Shown piece after piece: positions 1 through 10,692 of a stretch of DNA of 64,000 bases (its first letter is position 1; each line of letters opens with the position of its first letter). The notes under the pieces were generated by a model. That model was not told the DNA's origin and ran no database searches. It saw only the letters and a list, made by a program, of their open reading frames with translations. The DNA comes from Trichococcus shcherbakoviae. Lineage in GTDB: Bacteria > Bacillota > Bacilli > Lactobacillales > Aerococcaceae. Made by a program: the position numbers and the translations under genes. The stretch lies in NCBI RefSeq assembly GCF_963666195.1, contig NZ_OY762653.1, positions 1,426,001 to 1,490,000 on the forward strand, read 5' to 3'.

Positions 1-1
1 T

Positions 2-280
<279 letters not shown>

Positions 281-347
281 TAGTCTTCTATCTGAAAGTA
301 TGTTATAAAAATGGATAAGATACTATAAGAATTTTATTTGAGATAGG

Positions 348-1130
348 ATGAGTACTATTATGCGCTTTACAGATTTAGTAAACGAACATTATGCTGATTT
401 AAACGAAACAGAGTTATTAATGTGTAATTATATCATGGAAAATATCGATATAATTCCCACTATGAGTACACTTGAATTTGCTAAAAATAGTTTATCCTCA
501 AAGTCTTCAGTTATACGCTTTTCACAGAAATTAGGGTTTACTGGATTCACCGAACTTAGAAATTTCATTAAATGGCAAGATCATGAAGAACGTTTTGATG
601 AGCAAATAACTTTTACTAATCAAGTAATTAAAGACATAGAACGTTTATTAAACATCTTGAAAGACCGCAACTGGCTCCCAATTTATCAAATTATTGATTC
701 TGTAGATAATATCTACGTCATTACAACAGGGATTACACAAAAAAATCAGGCAGCAGAATTACAACGATTATTTCTTTTGATTGGTAAACCTCTGCAAATC
801 ATTCCTGGAAATGGTAGCTCCAACGAGTTCAGAAGAATCCTTGAGAGACTAACTGAAAAAGATATCGTTTTTGTTTTATCATTATCTGGAGAAAATAATC
901 GGTTAGAATCTATCATTCATCAATTAGAACTTGTTAAAAGCAAAATTATCTCAATTACCAGTTTACAGAATAATTGGTTATCTGGAAAATCAGATTTTAA
1001 CTTGTATGCTACAACTAGTCGCAGTCCCTTACCTAAAGATTGGTGGCTACAGACAGCCTCTTCGTTTTTTGTTTTAATTGAAGCTTTTGCTTTTGGATAT
1101 ATGGATTATAAACGCAAAGAATCCTCTTAA
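348..1130 (+). CDS. MurR/RpiR family transcriptional regulator
   Basis: 260 residues. The N-terminal ~75 residues form an HTH_6-type domain (segment SSKSSVIRFSQKLGFTGFTELR is typical of RpiR proteins), and residues ~115-235 resemble a SIS sugar-phosphate-binding fold, although the sequence there is diverged. It probably senses a phosphorylated sugar and controls the neighbouring glycosidase genes. An AGATAGG sequence lies just before the ATG; an in-frame ATG at 360 is an alternative start. A hairpin terminator follows the stop. Confidence 0.85.
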   Translation: MSTIMRFTDLVNEHYADLNETELLMCNYIMENIDIIPTMSTLEFAKNSLSSKSSVIRFSQKLGFTGFTELRNFIKWQDHEERFDEQITFTNQVIKDIERLLNILKDRNWLPIYQIIDSVDNIYVITTGITQKNQAAELQRLFLLIGKPLQIIPGNGSSNEFRRILERLTEKDIVFVLSLSGENNRLESIIHQLELVKSKIISITSLQNNWLSGKSDFNLYATTSRSPLPKDWWLQTASSFFVLIEAFAFGYMDYKRKESS

Positions 1131-1148
1131 ACAATTATTTATCTTATG

Positions 1149-1175
1149 AAACGACGATGTATTCGTCGTTTTTTT
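1149..1175 (+). terminator. Rho-independent terminator after the RpiR gene
   Basis: Arms AAACGACGA and TCGTCGTTT around a 5-nt loop, followed by a T run, 18 bp after the stop codon. Confidence 0.85.
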
Positions 1176-1378
1176 ATTCGGGTTGAAATAACGGCTTCAC
1201 CTAAATTTTGATTGCGTAGTTGTTCTAAATTTGACTTATTTCAAATATAAAATATAGTATTAAGAAATTGGATTGACTACTCATTGACACTTAAACTTGA
1301 AATTTACTATTACTTAATTCTGTCATATGGCGATTCACTATCTTTGATTGTGTAGTAAGTATAATAAAATCGATATTA

Positions 1379-1819
1379 TCATTTTGTAATTGGAATCATG
1401 ATATCTAGTATGTTTTTTGCTTTATAGTGTTCTATAAATGGAAATGACCAATTGATATCCTCTTCGTAATGACCAATTAATAACTGATAAGCTGGACCGA
1501 TTTTTTCATATAGTTCTGGTGGATCAAATTTGAGGCGTAATCGTATATAAGTTCCTCCCTCAAATTCGAATTGATCAAATCCAAATAATTCTCCATGATC
1601 ACTTTCCAGAACGAGTGTACATACCCTGTATAATTTGCTCTCTCCATAATCTAGTCCATACATTTTCCTGCCTGTTAAAGAAGGAAAGCGGGCTTCAAAT
1701 GTGGGCCAAGCTTTTTTTTGATTGTCTATATCATTCGGTATTTCTATATAAAGAAAGTTCATTTTTTCGACAGTAACCTCTTGTATAATCCCCAATTCTG
1801 TATTAATGGTTTTATCCAT
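1379..1819 (-). CDS. GyrI-like effector-binding domain protein
   Basis: About 146 residues from the ATG at 1819, which is preceded by AAGGAGA at good spacing; the frame is open further upstream but would enter the neighbouring gene. The pattern (TINTELGIIQEVTVEKMNFL at the start, GLDYGESKLYRVCTLVLES in the middle) fits the stand-alone GyrI-like/AraC-effector domain, a small-molecule-binding fold. No DNA-binding domain is present. It lies directly after the C39-like protein gene on the same strand and is probably co-transcribed with it. The ligand is unknown. Confidence 0.6.
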   Translation of the reverse strand: MDKTINTELGIIQEVTVEKMNFLYIEIPNDIDNQKKAWPTFEARFPSLTGRKMYGLDYGESKLYRVCTLVLESDHGELFGFDQFEFEGGTYIRLRLKFDPPELYEKIGPAYQLLIGHYEEDINWSFPFIEHYKAKNILDIMIPITK

Positions 1820-1836
1820 AATTATCAGTCTCCTTT

Positions 1837-2751
1837 TTATTGAATACATAATGTTCTAAATAGTTCATCTAGTTTAGCAATGTCCATAAGTGTATTTGCC
1901 AAGTTGGTGTATTCTTTTTTCATGCTGTCCAAGTGTGCTTGTCCAAACGAAATAGCCAATTTCTCCTTAATTTCGGCTCTAGGTAAGTCAAATTCTTTAA
2001 GGAACTCACTCATATATAAATTTCTAGCAGAAGCTAATCGAAAACTAAAATAGTGATGAATTTTTTGTTGCTGTTGATTTAAACCATTTGTTTTAATCGC
2101 ATTCGCGTAATACTCTATTACTTTTGTATCTCCCTGTTCATAACGAGTTTTCATAACAATTGATACGCAATGAAAAATTTCTTTAGCAGTGGGTGTTTTA
2201 GTTCGGTATAAATTTCCCCACATTGAAAATGATCCTCTTTTATAATCAACATCTTCGGCTCTCCAAGCTTTTACAAACTCTTCAAATCTCATTTTCATAT
2301 AAGGATAACCAGCAGGGTCATGTAAATAGATATAATCATTTTCTAGATTTGTTACTGAAACAAAATGATCAACTCCGCTTTGATTGATAGAATTTGGATT
2401 GTAGTTTAAGTGTCCCATATCTAAGGGACCAACAATAACTGACCCCCTTCTCAAAAACTGTTCTAATTTTTTCTTACTAAGTTCGATGGAATTTTCGTCA
2501 ATATCAGTTAAGTAAAATTCTTCATAATTGAATCCAAGCATAGTTAAAGAGTTACTAATAGATAAATCGGGTAGTCCGTTGTCAAAAAAAACTAATGGGT
2601 GTTTTGTATTCTTATCAACAAAGCTTGCCCCATTACACATTACCATTAGGGCTTCTATATACTCAGGTTGAAAATGATACCCATAAGACTTTAGCACCAT
2701 AGCGACTGAGTTAGTGTAGCATAAAGGTACATCTCCAATAAATGAATTCAT
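1837..2751 (-). CDS. BtrH N-terminal/C39-like papain-fold protein
   Basis: 304 residues with a perfect AGGAGGTG site before the ATG. A Cys in PLCYTNS (residue 11), a His in GVDHFVSV and an Asp in LHDPAG are ordered as in the papain-like fold of BtrH-N/C39-like proteins, which act as acyltransferases or peptidases in the cytoplasm. The C-terminal third is helical and not recognised. The gene stops 18 bp before the GyrI-like gene, so the two form an operon. Its reaction is unknown; a secondary-metabolite-like acyl transfer is one possibility. Confidence 0.6.
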   Translation of the reverse strand: MNSFIGDVPLCYTNSVAMVLKSYGYHFQPEYIEALMVMCNGASFVDKNTKHPLVFFDNGLPDLSISNSLTMLGFNYEEFYLTDIDENSIELSKKKLEQFLRRGSVIVGPLDMGHLNYNPNSINQSGVDHFVSVTNLENDYIYLHDPAGYPYMKMRFEEFVKAWRAEDVDYKRGSFSMWGNLYRTKTPTAKEIFHCVSIVMKTRYEQGDTKVIEYYANAIKTNGLNQQQQKIHHYFSFRLASARNLYMSEFLKEFDLPRAEIKEKLAISFGQAHLDSMKKEYTNLANTLMDIAKLDELFRTLCIQ

Positions 2752-2885
2752 TTTAACACCTCCTGATTAGATTCCGTACTGTCAAAGTTTAGCTCTGCCA
2801 GACGTTCAATTTTGTATTTTTTCGTTGATTTAACGGGGTTAACGACAAAAACAACTTGCCACCCCCCAATTTTTGGTTAATAGTG

Positions 2886-4376
2886 ATGGTAACTACACCG
2901 CACTATTTCCCCAAAAGAAAGGAAGATGACAAGTTGCTACCTCTATTATTAACCTATTTAGTTGATATTATCAAGCGTCAACGAATGATTATTCTTGCGT
3001 TAATGAAGCTAGTAATCCTGTTGACGCAAAATTCCCGTATGCCTCAGTTAACTGCTCCGGATAATTTAAATTACCAGAAGCTCAAAGTCGATGAACTGCC
3101 TTTGATCGAAAAAGTTGAAAAGTTGGACTATCATCTGCTTCTCCAAACTCATTTCGAAAAAACTGGGAAGGTTCTCCAGCCCATTCAACGCCGCAATGGC
3201 GTTAAAATCAACCTAGACCTCAACACGACCTGCCCATGTTGCAGCGCTCCCTCAGACTACCTCTATGCCAACAATGGCGCCAAAGGCCAATGCAACTGTA
3301 AAGTTTGCGATGCTTTATTCAGTCCTAAAAATCATTTCTCCAAAGCAGCCATTTTAAAGTGCCCGCATTGTACGCATCCGTTAGAAAAAGTGAAGGCCCG
3401 CAACGGATTTGATGTATATAAATGTAAAAGAGCGGATTGTCCTTATTACTTGAGAAGACTACAGGGACTAACAGCCGAAGAAAAAGACTTATTCGAAAAG
3501 CAACCGCACCAATTTAAGATGCATTATCTATTCCGCCAATTCAATATTGTTTTTGAACCCATTTCGAAGGACTCGATCATTCAGCCGAAAGTTAATCTGG
3601 CCAATATTCATTGTTCCCCTTACACGTTGGGATTGATACTCACTTATCATGTGAATTATGGCCTTTCCGCCAGAAAAACAGCGGTACTTATGTACGACGT
3701 ACATAATGTTAAAATTACAGGCCAAACCATACTCAATTACGCGTCCAGCACATCTGTTATTCTGAAGCCCTTTTTGGAGAACTACCCTTACGAATTATCC
3801 GATCAATTCTGCGGAGATGAAACCTACATCCGGGTGAGTGGTCGTTGGAACTATTTATTTTTCTTCTTTGATGCGGTCAATAAAATTATTCTGTCGAATT
3901 ATGTTTCGCCAAACCGCGATACAGAATCTGCTATTTACGCCTTGCGCGAAGTATTCAAAAAGATGCCCCAGATACCGGAAGACTTGACTTTTATCGTCGA
4001 CGGCAATCCGATCTATCTTCTGGCTCAACACTATTATGCCCAGCACGGCATCCCCTTTGATGTGAAGCAAGTAATCGGACTTACAAATAATGATCCAGTG
4101 TCAAAGGAATATCGCCCTTTAAAGCAAATCATCGAACGGTTGAATCGGACGTTCAAAGGCAATTACAGAGCGACCACCGGCTTCGGATCCCAACAGGGAT
4201 CAGTCTCTTTCGTGACCTTATTCTGTGTCTACTTCAACTTTTTAAGGCCGCACGCTGCCTTGGAAAAGAAGGTACCAGTGCTGATTCCCGAGCTGGATAA
4301 GATGCCCAACATGCCAGGTAAATGGACAAAATTAATCTCTTTATCCCAAGATTGGCTGATGGACCAAACCCCTTAA
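2886..4376 (+). CDS. DDE transposase, IS6/IS240-like core with zinc ribbon
   Basis: About 496 residues from the ATG at 2886. The DDE core is visible as GDETYIRVSGRWNYL, FIVDGNP and IIERLNRTFKGNYR, with the spacing and surroundings of IS6/IS240-type transposases. Ahead of it are two Cys-pair groups (CPCC...C..C and CPHC...CKRADC) forming a zinc-ribbon DNA-binding region. A TTG at about 2932 with AAAGGAAG upstream is an alternative start. It looks intact and would move the element by copy-in transposition. Confidence 0.85.
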   Translation: MVTTPHYFPKRKEDDKLLPLLLTYLVDIIKRQRMIILALMKLVILLTQNSRMPQLTAPDNLNYQKLKVDELPLIEKVEKLDYHLLLQTHFEKTGKVLQPIQRRNGVKINLDLNTTCPCCSAPSDYLYANNGAKGQCNCKVCDALFSPKNHFSKAAILKCPHCTHPLEKVKARNGFDVYKCKRADCPYYLRRLQGLTAEEKDLFEKQPHQFKMHYLFRQFNIVFEPISKDSIIQPKVNLANIHCSPYTLGLILTYHVNYGLSARKTAVLMYDVHNVKITGQTILNYASSTSVILKPFLENYPYELSDQFCGDETYIRVSGRWNYLFFFFDAVNKIILSNYVSPNRDTESAIYALREVFKKMPQIPEDLTFIVDGNPIYLLAQHYYAQHGIPFDVKQVIGLTNNDPVSKEYRPLKQIIERLNRTFKGNYRATTGFGSQQGSVSFVTLFCVYFNFLRPHAALEKKVPVLIPELDKMPNMPGKWTKLISLSQDWLMDQTP

Positions 4377-4457
4377 CTTTTGGCACCGGAGCCCTCTAAA
4401 AAAGAGAGAACCAATAAACTAAACAAACGGCGGAGCGTACTCTTTACAATCCGAAAA

Positions 4458-4550
4458 GCCAATGGTTTAAAATTTTTTAAGCCAAGGGCTACTTTGTGCT
4501 GCTCCTTTTGTGTACCGTCGCCCTTGACGGCACAGGAAGAAACCATTGGC
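4458..4550 (+). repeat. Nested hairpins in the right end of the IS6-like element
   Basis: A perfect 11-bp inverted repeat GCCAATGGTTT / AAACCATTGGC (4458-4468, 4540-4550) encloses a second near-perfect hairpin (TTGTGTACCGTC ... GACGGCACAG, ~4518-4536). There is no reading frame here. It could be a structured RNA or simply the end-folding region of the element. Confidence 0.6.
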
Positions 4551-4880
4551 TCGGTTGTCAAGAGCGTTTGTTTCACCCAACTTTGAATAGCAGGGCTAAG
4601 TTTTGCACATCACCTCATTGTTCATGGCAGTTTCCATAGAATTTTTGGCACTACCCTATTTTTATGGAACAAAAGAATGAAGCTGAATACCATTGTCCTG
4701 TTGTTCATTATTAGTTTACTTGTTAAAGTCCACTTCAAGGCAAGCGTTTTCTTCATTTCTTCACCTTTTATTTGCCTTTCTTTCTGCAGCTGTATCTCTT
4801 ATCATCCCTCCCCTCTGTACTAAGTCTGTATAAATGTTAAAATAATGAAGTGATTGAAATCAATTGAAGAGGTGGGAAAT

Positions 4881-5609
4881 GTGGAAACATTGATCTATAA
4901 TCTTTTAGCTTACATAAACAATTCTCTTGATAAAGATATTAACTACCATATAGCGAAAACATTGCTCGAAAATTCTCATAAAATCGAGGGGTTTTCATTA
5001 GAAACAGTCGCAGAGGTATGTAATGTAGCGCCTTCTACAATTAATCGTTTCTGCAAAAGAATTGGTTTCAGAAATTTTTCAAGCTTAAGAAATTCTGTAA
5101 TGAAGTATGGGGCATCTCTTGAAAAAAACGATACTGCCCTAAGTGGCGATAGCTTTATAGCGCAATTAAAAGAAAACGTGGAGATAATTGAAAATATCCC
5201 AAAAGAACAGATCGAGCGGATCGTAAAACAGATCAGCAAATCCCGCAGAGTTGTCATACTAGGTTTTGAAAAGAATCAAATCCAAGCTTTGGAGTTGCAA
5301 AAAAAAATACTTCTGGCAGGGAAATTTTGTGAATGCAATACAAATATTTTTAAACAAATGGATACTCTGGATATATTGACAGAGGAAGATATGATCATCA
5401 CTATTTCTATCCAGGGATACTTACTCTCAGAGGAATTCCTCTTATTTGAAAAACTTAAAAAGACAAAGGGAAAGAAATTACTCATTACCTTCTCGGAGCC
5501 ACATCAGCATCTGGAATTGTTTGATGAATTTTTACAGTGCGGAAAAATTGAAAATAGTGCTGTCAGTAGTCAAACGTTATTAAGATTGTTTGATGTATTG
5601 TTTCATTGA
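4881..5609 (+). CDS. MurR/RpiR family transcriptional regulator
   Basis: I start at the GTG at 4881, which has GAGGTGGG at good spacing, rather than at the ATG at 4854, which has no site. The product (~242 residues) has an N-terminal HTH_6 domain (SLETVAEVCNVAPSTINRFCKRIGF) and a diverged SIS domain. It precedes the 6-phospho-beta-glucosidase gene by 120 bp and probably controls beta-glucoside use. It is a distant paralogue of the RpiR gene at 348-1130 on the other side of the IS6-like element. Confidence 0.8.
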   Translation: METLIYNLLAYINNSLDKDINYHIAKTLLENSHKIEGFSLETVAEVCNVAPSTINRFCKRIGFRNFSSLRNSVMKYGASLEKNDTALSGDSFIAQLKENVEIIENIPKEQIERIVKQISKSRRVVILGFEKNQIQALELQKKILLAGKFCECNTNIFKQMDTLDILTEEDMIITISIQGYLLSEEFLLFEKLKKTKGKKLLITFSEPHQHLELFDEFLQCGKIENSAVSSQTLLRLFDVLFH

Positions 5610-5641
5610 TTCCAATAACAACATTCTTCTTACTTAGCCTT

Positions 5642-5672
5642 AAACTGGTCTCTTTTTGACCAGTTTTTTTTG
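5642..5672 (+). terminator. Terminator between rpiR-like gene and GH1 gene
   Basis: AAACTGGTC / GACCAGTTT stem with a T8 tail. It suggests that the GH1 gene has its own promoter; a TATAAT-like sequence lies at 5684-5689. Confidence 0.85.
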
Positions 5673-5681
5673 TATCACTAA

Positions 5682-7175
<1,494 letters not shown>

Positions 7176-7187
7176 ATAGAACTTACA

Positions 7188-7218
7188 AGGGGGTGTCTCA
7201 AAATGAGGCACCCTCTTT
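7188..7218 (+). terminator. Terminator after GH1 gene
   Basis: Arms GGGTGTCTCA / TGAGGCACCCT with a short AAA loop and a T-rich tail, starting ~13 bp after the stop codon. Confidence 0.8.
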
Positions 7219-7271
7219 GCTTATAGATATGATAGCACCTATGTTATTCAAATTTAAGTGAGTAGTGCCCT

Positions 7272-7316
7272 GAGGAATGGTCCTTCAATAGGTTCATGGC
7301 CAGATTGATTTGTTTT
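7272..7316 (-). pseudogene. Fragment of a serine resolvase gene
   Basis: These ~45 bases are nearly identical to 23873-23917, inside the C-terminal part of the intact resolvase gene at 23775-24353 (shared run of GGAATGGTCC, CAATAGGTTCAT and ATTGATTTGTT). No other part of the gene remains. Just beyond, 7341-7372 resembles 21799-21830 (TCCATAAACCCG motif), so both sites may be scars of related mobile DNA. Confidence 0.7.
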
Positions 7317-7421
7317 GCGAGTGTCGTAAAAGAAAAAGCAGTATCCATAAACCCGTTACATTCTCTATGTTCACTTTTTTCCTTTTATCAAACGTTTCAC
7401 CCCTTTTTAAGTTTAAGTTGA

Positions 7422-7452
7422 AATTAAAAAGAATCCTATCTTCATAGGATTC
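7422..7452 (-). terminator. Terminator for the small membrane gene at 7495-7692
   Basis: GAATCCTAT / ATAGGATTC stem; read on the minus strand it is followed by TTTTTAATTT. Confidence 0.8.
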
Positions 7453-7494
7453 CAGATACGGACGTAAGTAGCTCTGTATAATTTCCGTTGTCCA

Positions 7495-7692
7495 TTAATT
7501 TGGTTGCAATAGCTGAGAAACTATTTCAGAGCTACCTGGCAGTAGCATAATTAACGAAACTACAATAAATAAAACCCCGATAACAAGCGACAAACTTACA
7601 ATTTTAACTGAACATGAAACATCTTTATTTAATATACCTACTACAACAAGAGTGATACCTGCAAAGAGTATTAGAAAATACCAAAAACCCAT
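7495..7692 (-). CDS. Small two-helix membrane protein, unknown
   Basis: 65 residues with two clear hydrophobic segments (~3-20 and ~29-52) joined by a short charged loop (NKDVSCSVK). GGAAGTAGGAG precedes the ATG, and a terminator follows. No family is recognised. It stands alone between the GH1 gene and decayed genes; a small immunity-like protein is possible, but nothing shows it. Confidence 0.6.
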   Translation of the reverse strand: MGFWYFLILFAGITLVVVGILNKDVSCSVKIVSLSLVIGVLFIVVSLIMLLPGSSEIVSQLLQPN

Positions 7693-7937
7693 TATATCTC
7701 CTACTTCCTTTTATTTTATTGTTGAAAGAAGTATACCCTTTAATTGTATATGATTTTATATAATTATTGTTAAGTTTGTAATAAGGTTTCAGTAGAAATT
7801 ATTTATTGTGTTGATATGTTGAACTCTCAATCACTAGATATATCTATATTTTTCTTGTAGTAGTTAATAACAGTAATAACCAATATACGATTTCCGATCA
7901 AAAATAACAGTATCAGCGTAATAAATCATCAATGTGA

Positions 7938-8153
7938 TCATTGATGACAATCAAACGATTTTTCAGTAGTTGACCTTTTTTTCAGCGCTAAATTCCCGCC
8001 CTGATTTTGGAATAATTTAACTTCAAGATCAGTTTCGAGATATTGGATATGTTGCGTGATGGCTGGTTTGGACAAACAGAGTTCTTGAGCAGTATTTGCA
8101 TAATCCAAGCAATCCGCTAAAACCAGGAAAGTTTGGTAATGATAATCAATCAT
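7938..8153 (-). pseudogene. Truncated LysR-type regulator (HTH only)
   Basis: 71 residues with good start signals (GAAAGGGTGATTTC before the ATG). YANTAQELCLSKPAITQHIQYLE is a LysR winged helix. The normal ~220-residue effector domain is missing; the frame ends after ~15 unrelated residues. The product may fold as a DNA-binding fragment, but I judge it a remnant of a full-length gene. Confidence 0.75.
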
Positions 8154-8183
8154 GAAATCACCCTTTCATTTCTTATTGATGGC

Positions 8184-8456
8184 TTACCGGAAAGACAAAT
8201 CTGAAATCGCCTTAAAATGTGTTATTTCGGAAGCATTTTTTCTGAATAGAAGCATAGAGAGTCCAAAAAACAGCTTTGTGCTTGAATCGATGGAAGCATT
8301 TCTTACTTTACCCGACGTTAGATAGTAAAGATAAAAGTTTGCGAAAACATCGGAAAGACTTGCACCTTCCAAATCCATTTCTTTCATGAAATCGTCTAAT
8401 TCTTCTTTACTGACAATCAGATTGGCCAGTTTATTATAGTCCCCCAGTGGATAGAC
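8184..8456 (-). pseudogene. Unrecognised gene fragment
   Basis: An open frame from just after a stop at 8457-8459 to 8184 encodes ~90 residues with no start codon and ribosome site at the front. It contains a coherent acidic/helical segment (SKEELDDFMKEMDLEGA). I do not recognise the family. It is flanked by the LysR remnant and looks like the surviving 3' part of a lost gene. Confidence 0.4.
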
Positions 8457-8506
8457 TTAGATGACTTTTCCCGGTGTCTTCCGTTGGATTTTTTCTATTT
8501 CTTATT

Positions 8507-9016
8507 TTATAAATTGATTTTTTCCCATTTGCGAATTTTTGTTCTGAAGGTCGTAAATGGTGCGACAGTGTTGATGTGAATCCATTTCCAAAGAGGCCAT
8601 TCTGCTTGTGTGGTTGCCCAATTTCTCTGTCTCGGTTCAAAAAGTTCATCATCTGTTAAGGACTGAACCCAGCCGGTTAAGTCGGTAACTGCAGCATTTA
8701 AAAGATCTATTTGTTTTTCTAATGGGTACTGAGTGTAGTCTTCGTAGAAAGATTGATATAATCTTCCCAGATTATTCCATCTATAGCCATTCTCAGGCGT
8801 TTGTACATCTTTTCCACCTTTCTCGTCCGTATCCCACTGCAGTAATAAATTGATCCAACCTAGTTGATAAGACACGTTTTCAGAAGGTGTCCTATCTACT
8901 TCATCACTGCGTTTATTTTTTAGTTCTTCTGGAATACCGTCAAATTCAGCGATATACTTTTGGTACTTATCTTGAATTGCTTCAAGCAACTCCTGCTTAT
9001 TCTTGTATGGTTTCAT
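8507..9016 (-). CDS. ClbS/DfsB family four-helix protein
   Basis: 169 residues. MKPYKNKQELLEAIQDKYQKY at the start, ENVSYQLGWINLLLQWD in the middle and W-rich C-terminal helices (EWPLWKWIHINTVAPF) are typical of the ClbS/DfsB (DUF1706) family. Characterised members are DinB-like cytoplasmic proteins; ClbS hydrolyses the colibactin warhead, but most members have no known role. AGAAGGAGA precedes the ATG. It appears to be a single-gene unit. Confidence 0.85.
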   Translation of the reverse strand: MKPYKNKQELLEAIQDKYQKYIAEFDGIPEELKNKRSDEVDRTPSENVSYQLGWINLLLQWDTDEKGGKDVQTPENGYRWNNLGRLYQSFYEDYTQYPLEKQIDLLNAAVTDLTGWVQSLTDDELFEPRQRNWATTQAEWPLWKWIHINTVAPFTTFRTKIRKWEKINL

Positions 9017-9348
9017 TTTAAATTCTCCTTCTGTAGGATTTCAGACTTTTCTCTGGGCTTGCTATATGGCATTGAGCTATTGCTGTCATTGTAGATTTAG
9101 TCGTACCTTACATCTATAATGACAGACAAAAATAGGCAGCTAGCCAATCCCAGTAACCGGGATTCCCGGAAACACCTAACTGGGATCAAATCAAGGTTTC
9201 CACCGGCCTGGTTACGGACTTCCTGGATTGCAGGCTGTAAATGGTTTAAAATGATTTTGAACCAAAGGTGAATTTTTGAAGCTACATATTAGGTGTTATG
9301 CTAAGATACTTATGTACCAAATAATAAAATAGGAGCTGACATAATAAT
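9017..9348. other. Gene-free stretch
   Basis: No supported gene. There is an inverted repeat AATCCCAGT / ACTGGGATT-like at 9145-9153 and 9179-9186 with a more GC-rich interior (9140-9240) than its surroundings, suggesting a scrap of mobile DNA. The promoter of the downstream + strand gene should lie near 9270-9330. Confidence 0.4.
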
Positions 9349-9630
9349 ATGGATTACAAAAAAAAATTAATGAAACCGTTCCACGATTTTCCAGAGTATA
9401 ATGACCTTACCAAAGATTATCTATGGCCAGTTGAAGTAAAGTATTATGACCAATCAATAATTGAATTTCACCTTCCAAAATCGGACATAATAGAAGCTAT
9501 GTATTCAATAGAACAACGACTAGAAGATGAGTCAACTGAACCCTTTAAGGTAGGTGACCGTTTTATTGAAAAAGAGAATTTAAATTATATCTCTTTTGAA
9601 GGTCGATCTTATACTTTTAGTAAAGAGTAA
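9349..9630 (+). CDS. Hypothetical small acidic cytoplasmic protein
   Basis: 93 residues, rich in acidic and aromatic residues (LTKDYLWPVEVKYYDQSIIEF), with no signal peptide or membrane segment. AGGAGCTGACATAATAAT precedes the ATG, so the Shine-Dalgarno is present but spaced rather far. A strong terminator follows 27 bp after the stop. No family is recognised. Confidence 0.6.
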   Translation: MDYKKKLMKPFHDFPEYNDLTKDYLWPVEVKYYDQSIIEFHLPKSDIIEAMYSIEQRLEDESTEPFKVGDRFIEKENLNYISFEGRSYTFSKE

Positions 9631-9656
9631 ATAACTAAATAATATTTCAGATATCA

Positions 9657-9710
9657 ATAAAAAAGCTTCTTCTTTAATTTTTACGGTATTAAAGAAGAAG
9701 CTTTTTTATT
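9657..9710. terminator. Strong bidirectional terminator
   Basis: AAAAAAGCTTCTTCTTTA / TAAAGAAGAAGCTTTTTT with a ~12-nt loop, flanked by A and T runs on both sides. Confidence 0.9.
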
Positions 9711-9781
9711 GATTTTATAAAGTTAATTTTTAATGCCGGAAATAAAATGTAGGAAATTATACTTTTTTTGAATATACTTAT

Positions 9782-9901
9782 TTCATCTATCGCCTGAAAG
9801 ACTACAAACTGGAACGCGAGCAGCGTTCCAAGAAAAAACACCGGACGACCCTCATTTATCGACCGGTGAAAAAAGACAGTACCCAGTTGTTTTTCGGCTA
9901 A
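9782..9901 (+). pseudogene. C-terminal fragment of an unrecognised basic protein
   Basis: A 39-codon open tail, strongly basic (KLEREQRSKKKHRTTLIYRP, then ending TQLFFG), with no start codon. Base composition is higher in GC than its flanks. The sequence GTGTTGACAGT just after it (9933-9943) is also found at the right end of the IS3 element (21617-21627), so this may be the tail of a decayed transposase. Confidence 0.35.
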
Positions 9902-9940
9902 AGCCGGTGAAATCCAATATTCTTGAAGCGGTGTTGACAG

Positions 9941-10501
9941 TTAATTACCTAAAGTTACTCCTCCTGCTCTACAATCTGCTGCTCCAGGGCCCATAGTTGT
10001 TGTAATCTGAGAAGCTAAACTTACAGAAAAATATTTTTCTGCCCCTGTGTAAGAAGAATAAATTCCACCAGAAGAAACATATGGAGAATTATACGGAATT
10101 ACACTTGAGCTGAACGACTTATAACCGCTTAAAGTAACTCGTGTATCTGTTCTAAGTATTGGTGCATTGGAAGAATTTATAACGTATGATGTGTAAGCAC
10201 TTGTAGAAGTTATTTTTTTTGTACTTCCAGTTATAAAAAGAACATTTGCTTGTACTCTTTGTTGTAAAGTTCCTTCCGTCGCAGGTTGTTGGATAATAGT
10301 TTGTTGAAAATATTGATTATTTTCGTCAAAACCCTCGTATAAAAAGTATGTTTGTTGCTCTTCTGAAAGTTCTGAAAATTCAATAGTTTTTTCCCCTAAA
10401 TTTTGAGTTTTATTATTTACTGAAGCACTAACTTTGCTTTCTGGAAATAAAAATAAAAATAAACTCAACACACCAATAACTATCAATATTTTTTTCTTCA
10501 T
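9941..10501 (-). CDS. Secreted protein, unknown
   Basis: 186 residues with a classic signal peptide (MKKKILIVIGVLSLFLFLFP, cleavage near SKVSA-S). The mature part is Ser/Thr/Gly/Tyr-rich with a C-terminal Gly-rich segment (MGPGAADCRAGGVTLGN) holding its only Cys. No family is recognised. A separate single-helix protein gene lies upstream on the same strand. Size and composition resemble other orphan secreted proteins here (22598-23308), though I see no alignable similarity. Confidence 0.65.
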   Translation of the reverse strand: MKKKILIVIGVLSLFLFLFPESKVSASVNNKTQNLGEKTIEFSELSEEQQTYFLYEGFDENNQYFQQTIIQQPATEGTLQQRVQANVLFITGSTKKITSTSAYTSYVINSSNAPILRTDTRVTLSGYKSFSSSVIPYNSPYVSSGGIYSSYTGAEKYFSVSLASQITTTMGPGAADCRAGGVTLGN

Positions 10502-10692
10502 AAATATTAACCCCTCACAATTTTAATCTTCAATTTAGTTGTACTTAATACAGATGAGATTATCCTCCTTAATTCGATTATTATTTAGTCTTTCAAAATA
10601 AATATATGTAAAATTTACTAAGCAGAAAAATAAATATGCTAAAGCAACTTCATAGTTCCGTGACTCCTCCACGACACAGTCGACAAGTACAT

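Larger units (their letters stand above)
2780..4610 (+). mobile_element. IS6-like element with imperfect terminal repeats
   Basis: Imperfect inverted repeats of about 20 bp lie at 2780-2800 (GTCAAAGTTTAGCTCTGCCA) and 4588-4609; the reverse of the latter reads GTGCAAAACTTAGCCCTGCTA, matching at ~16 positions with one gap. They bracket a DDE transposase gene and ~230 bp of non-coding right end. I find no target duplication, so the element may be old or the exact edge may differ by a few bases. Confidence 0.7.
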
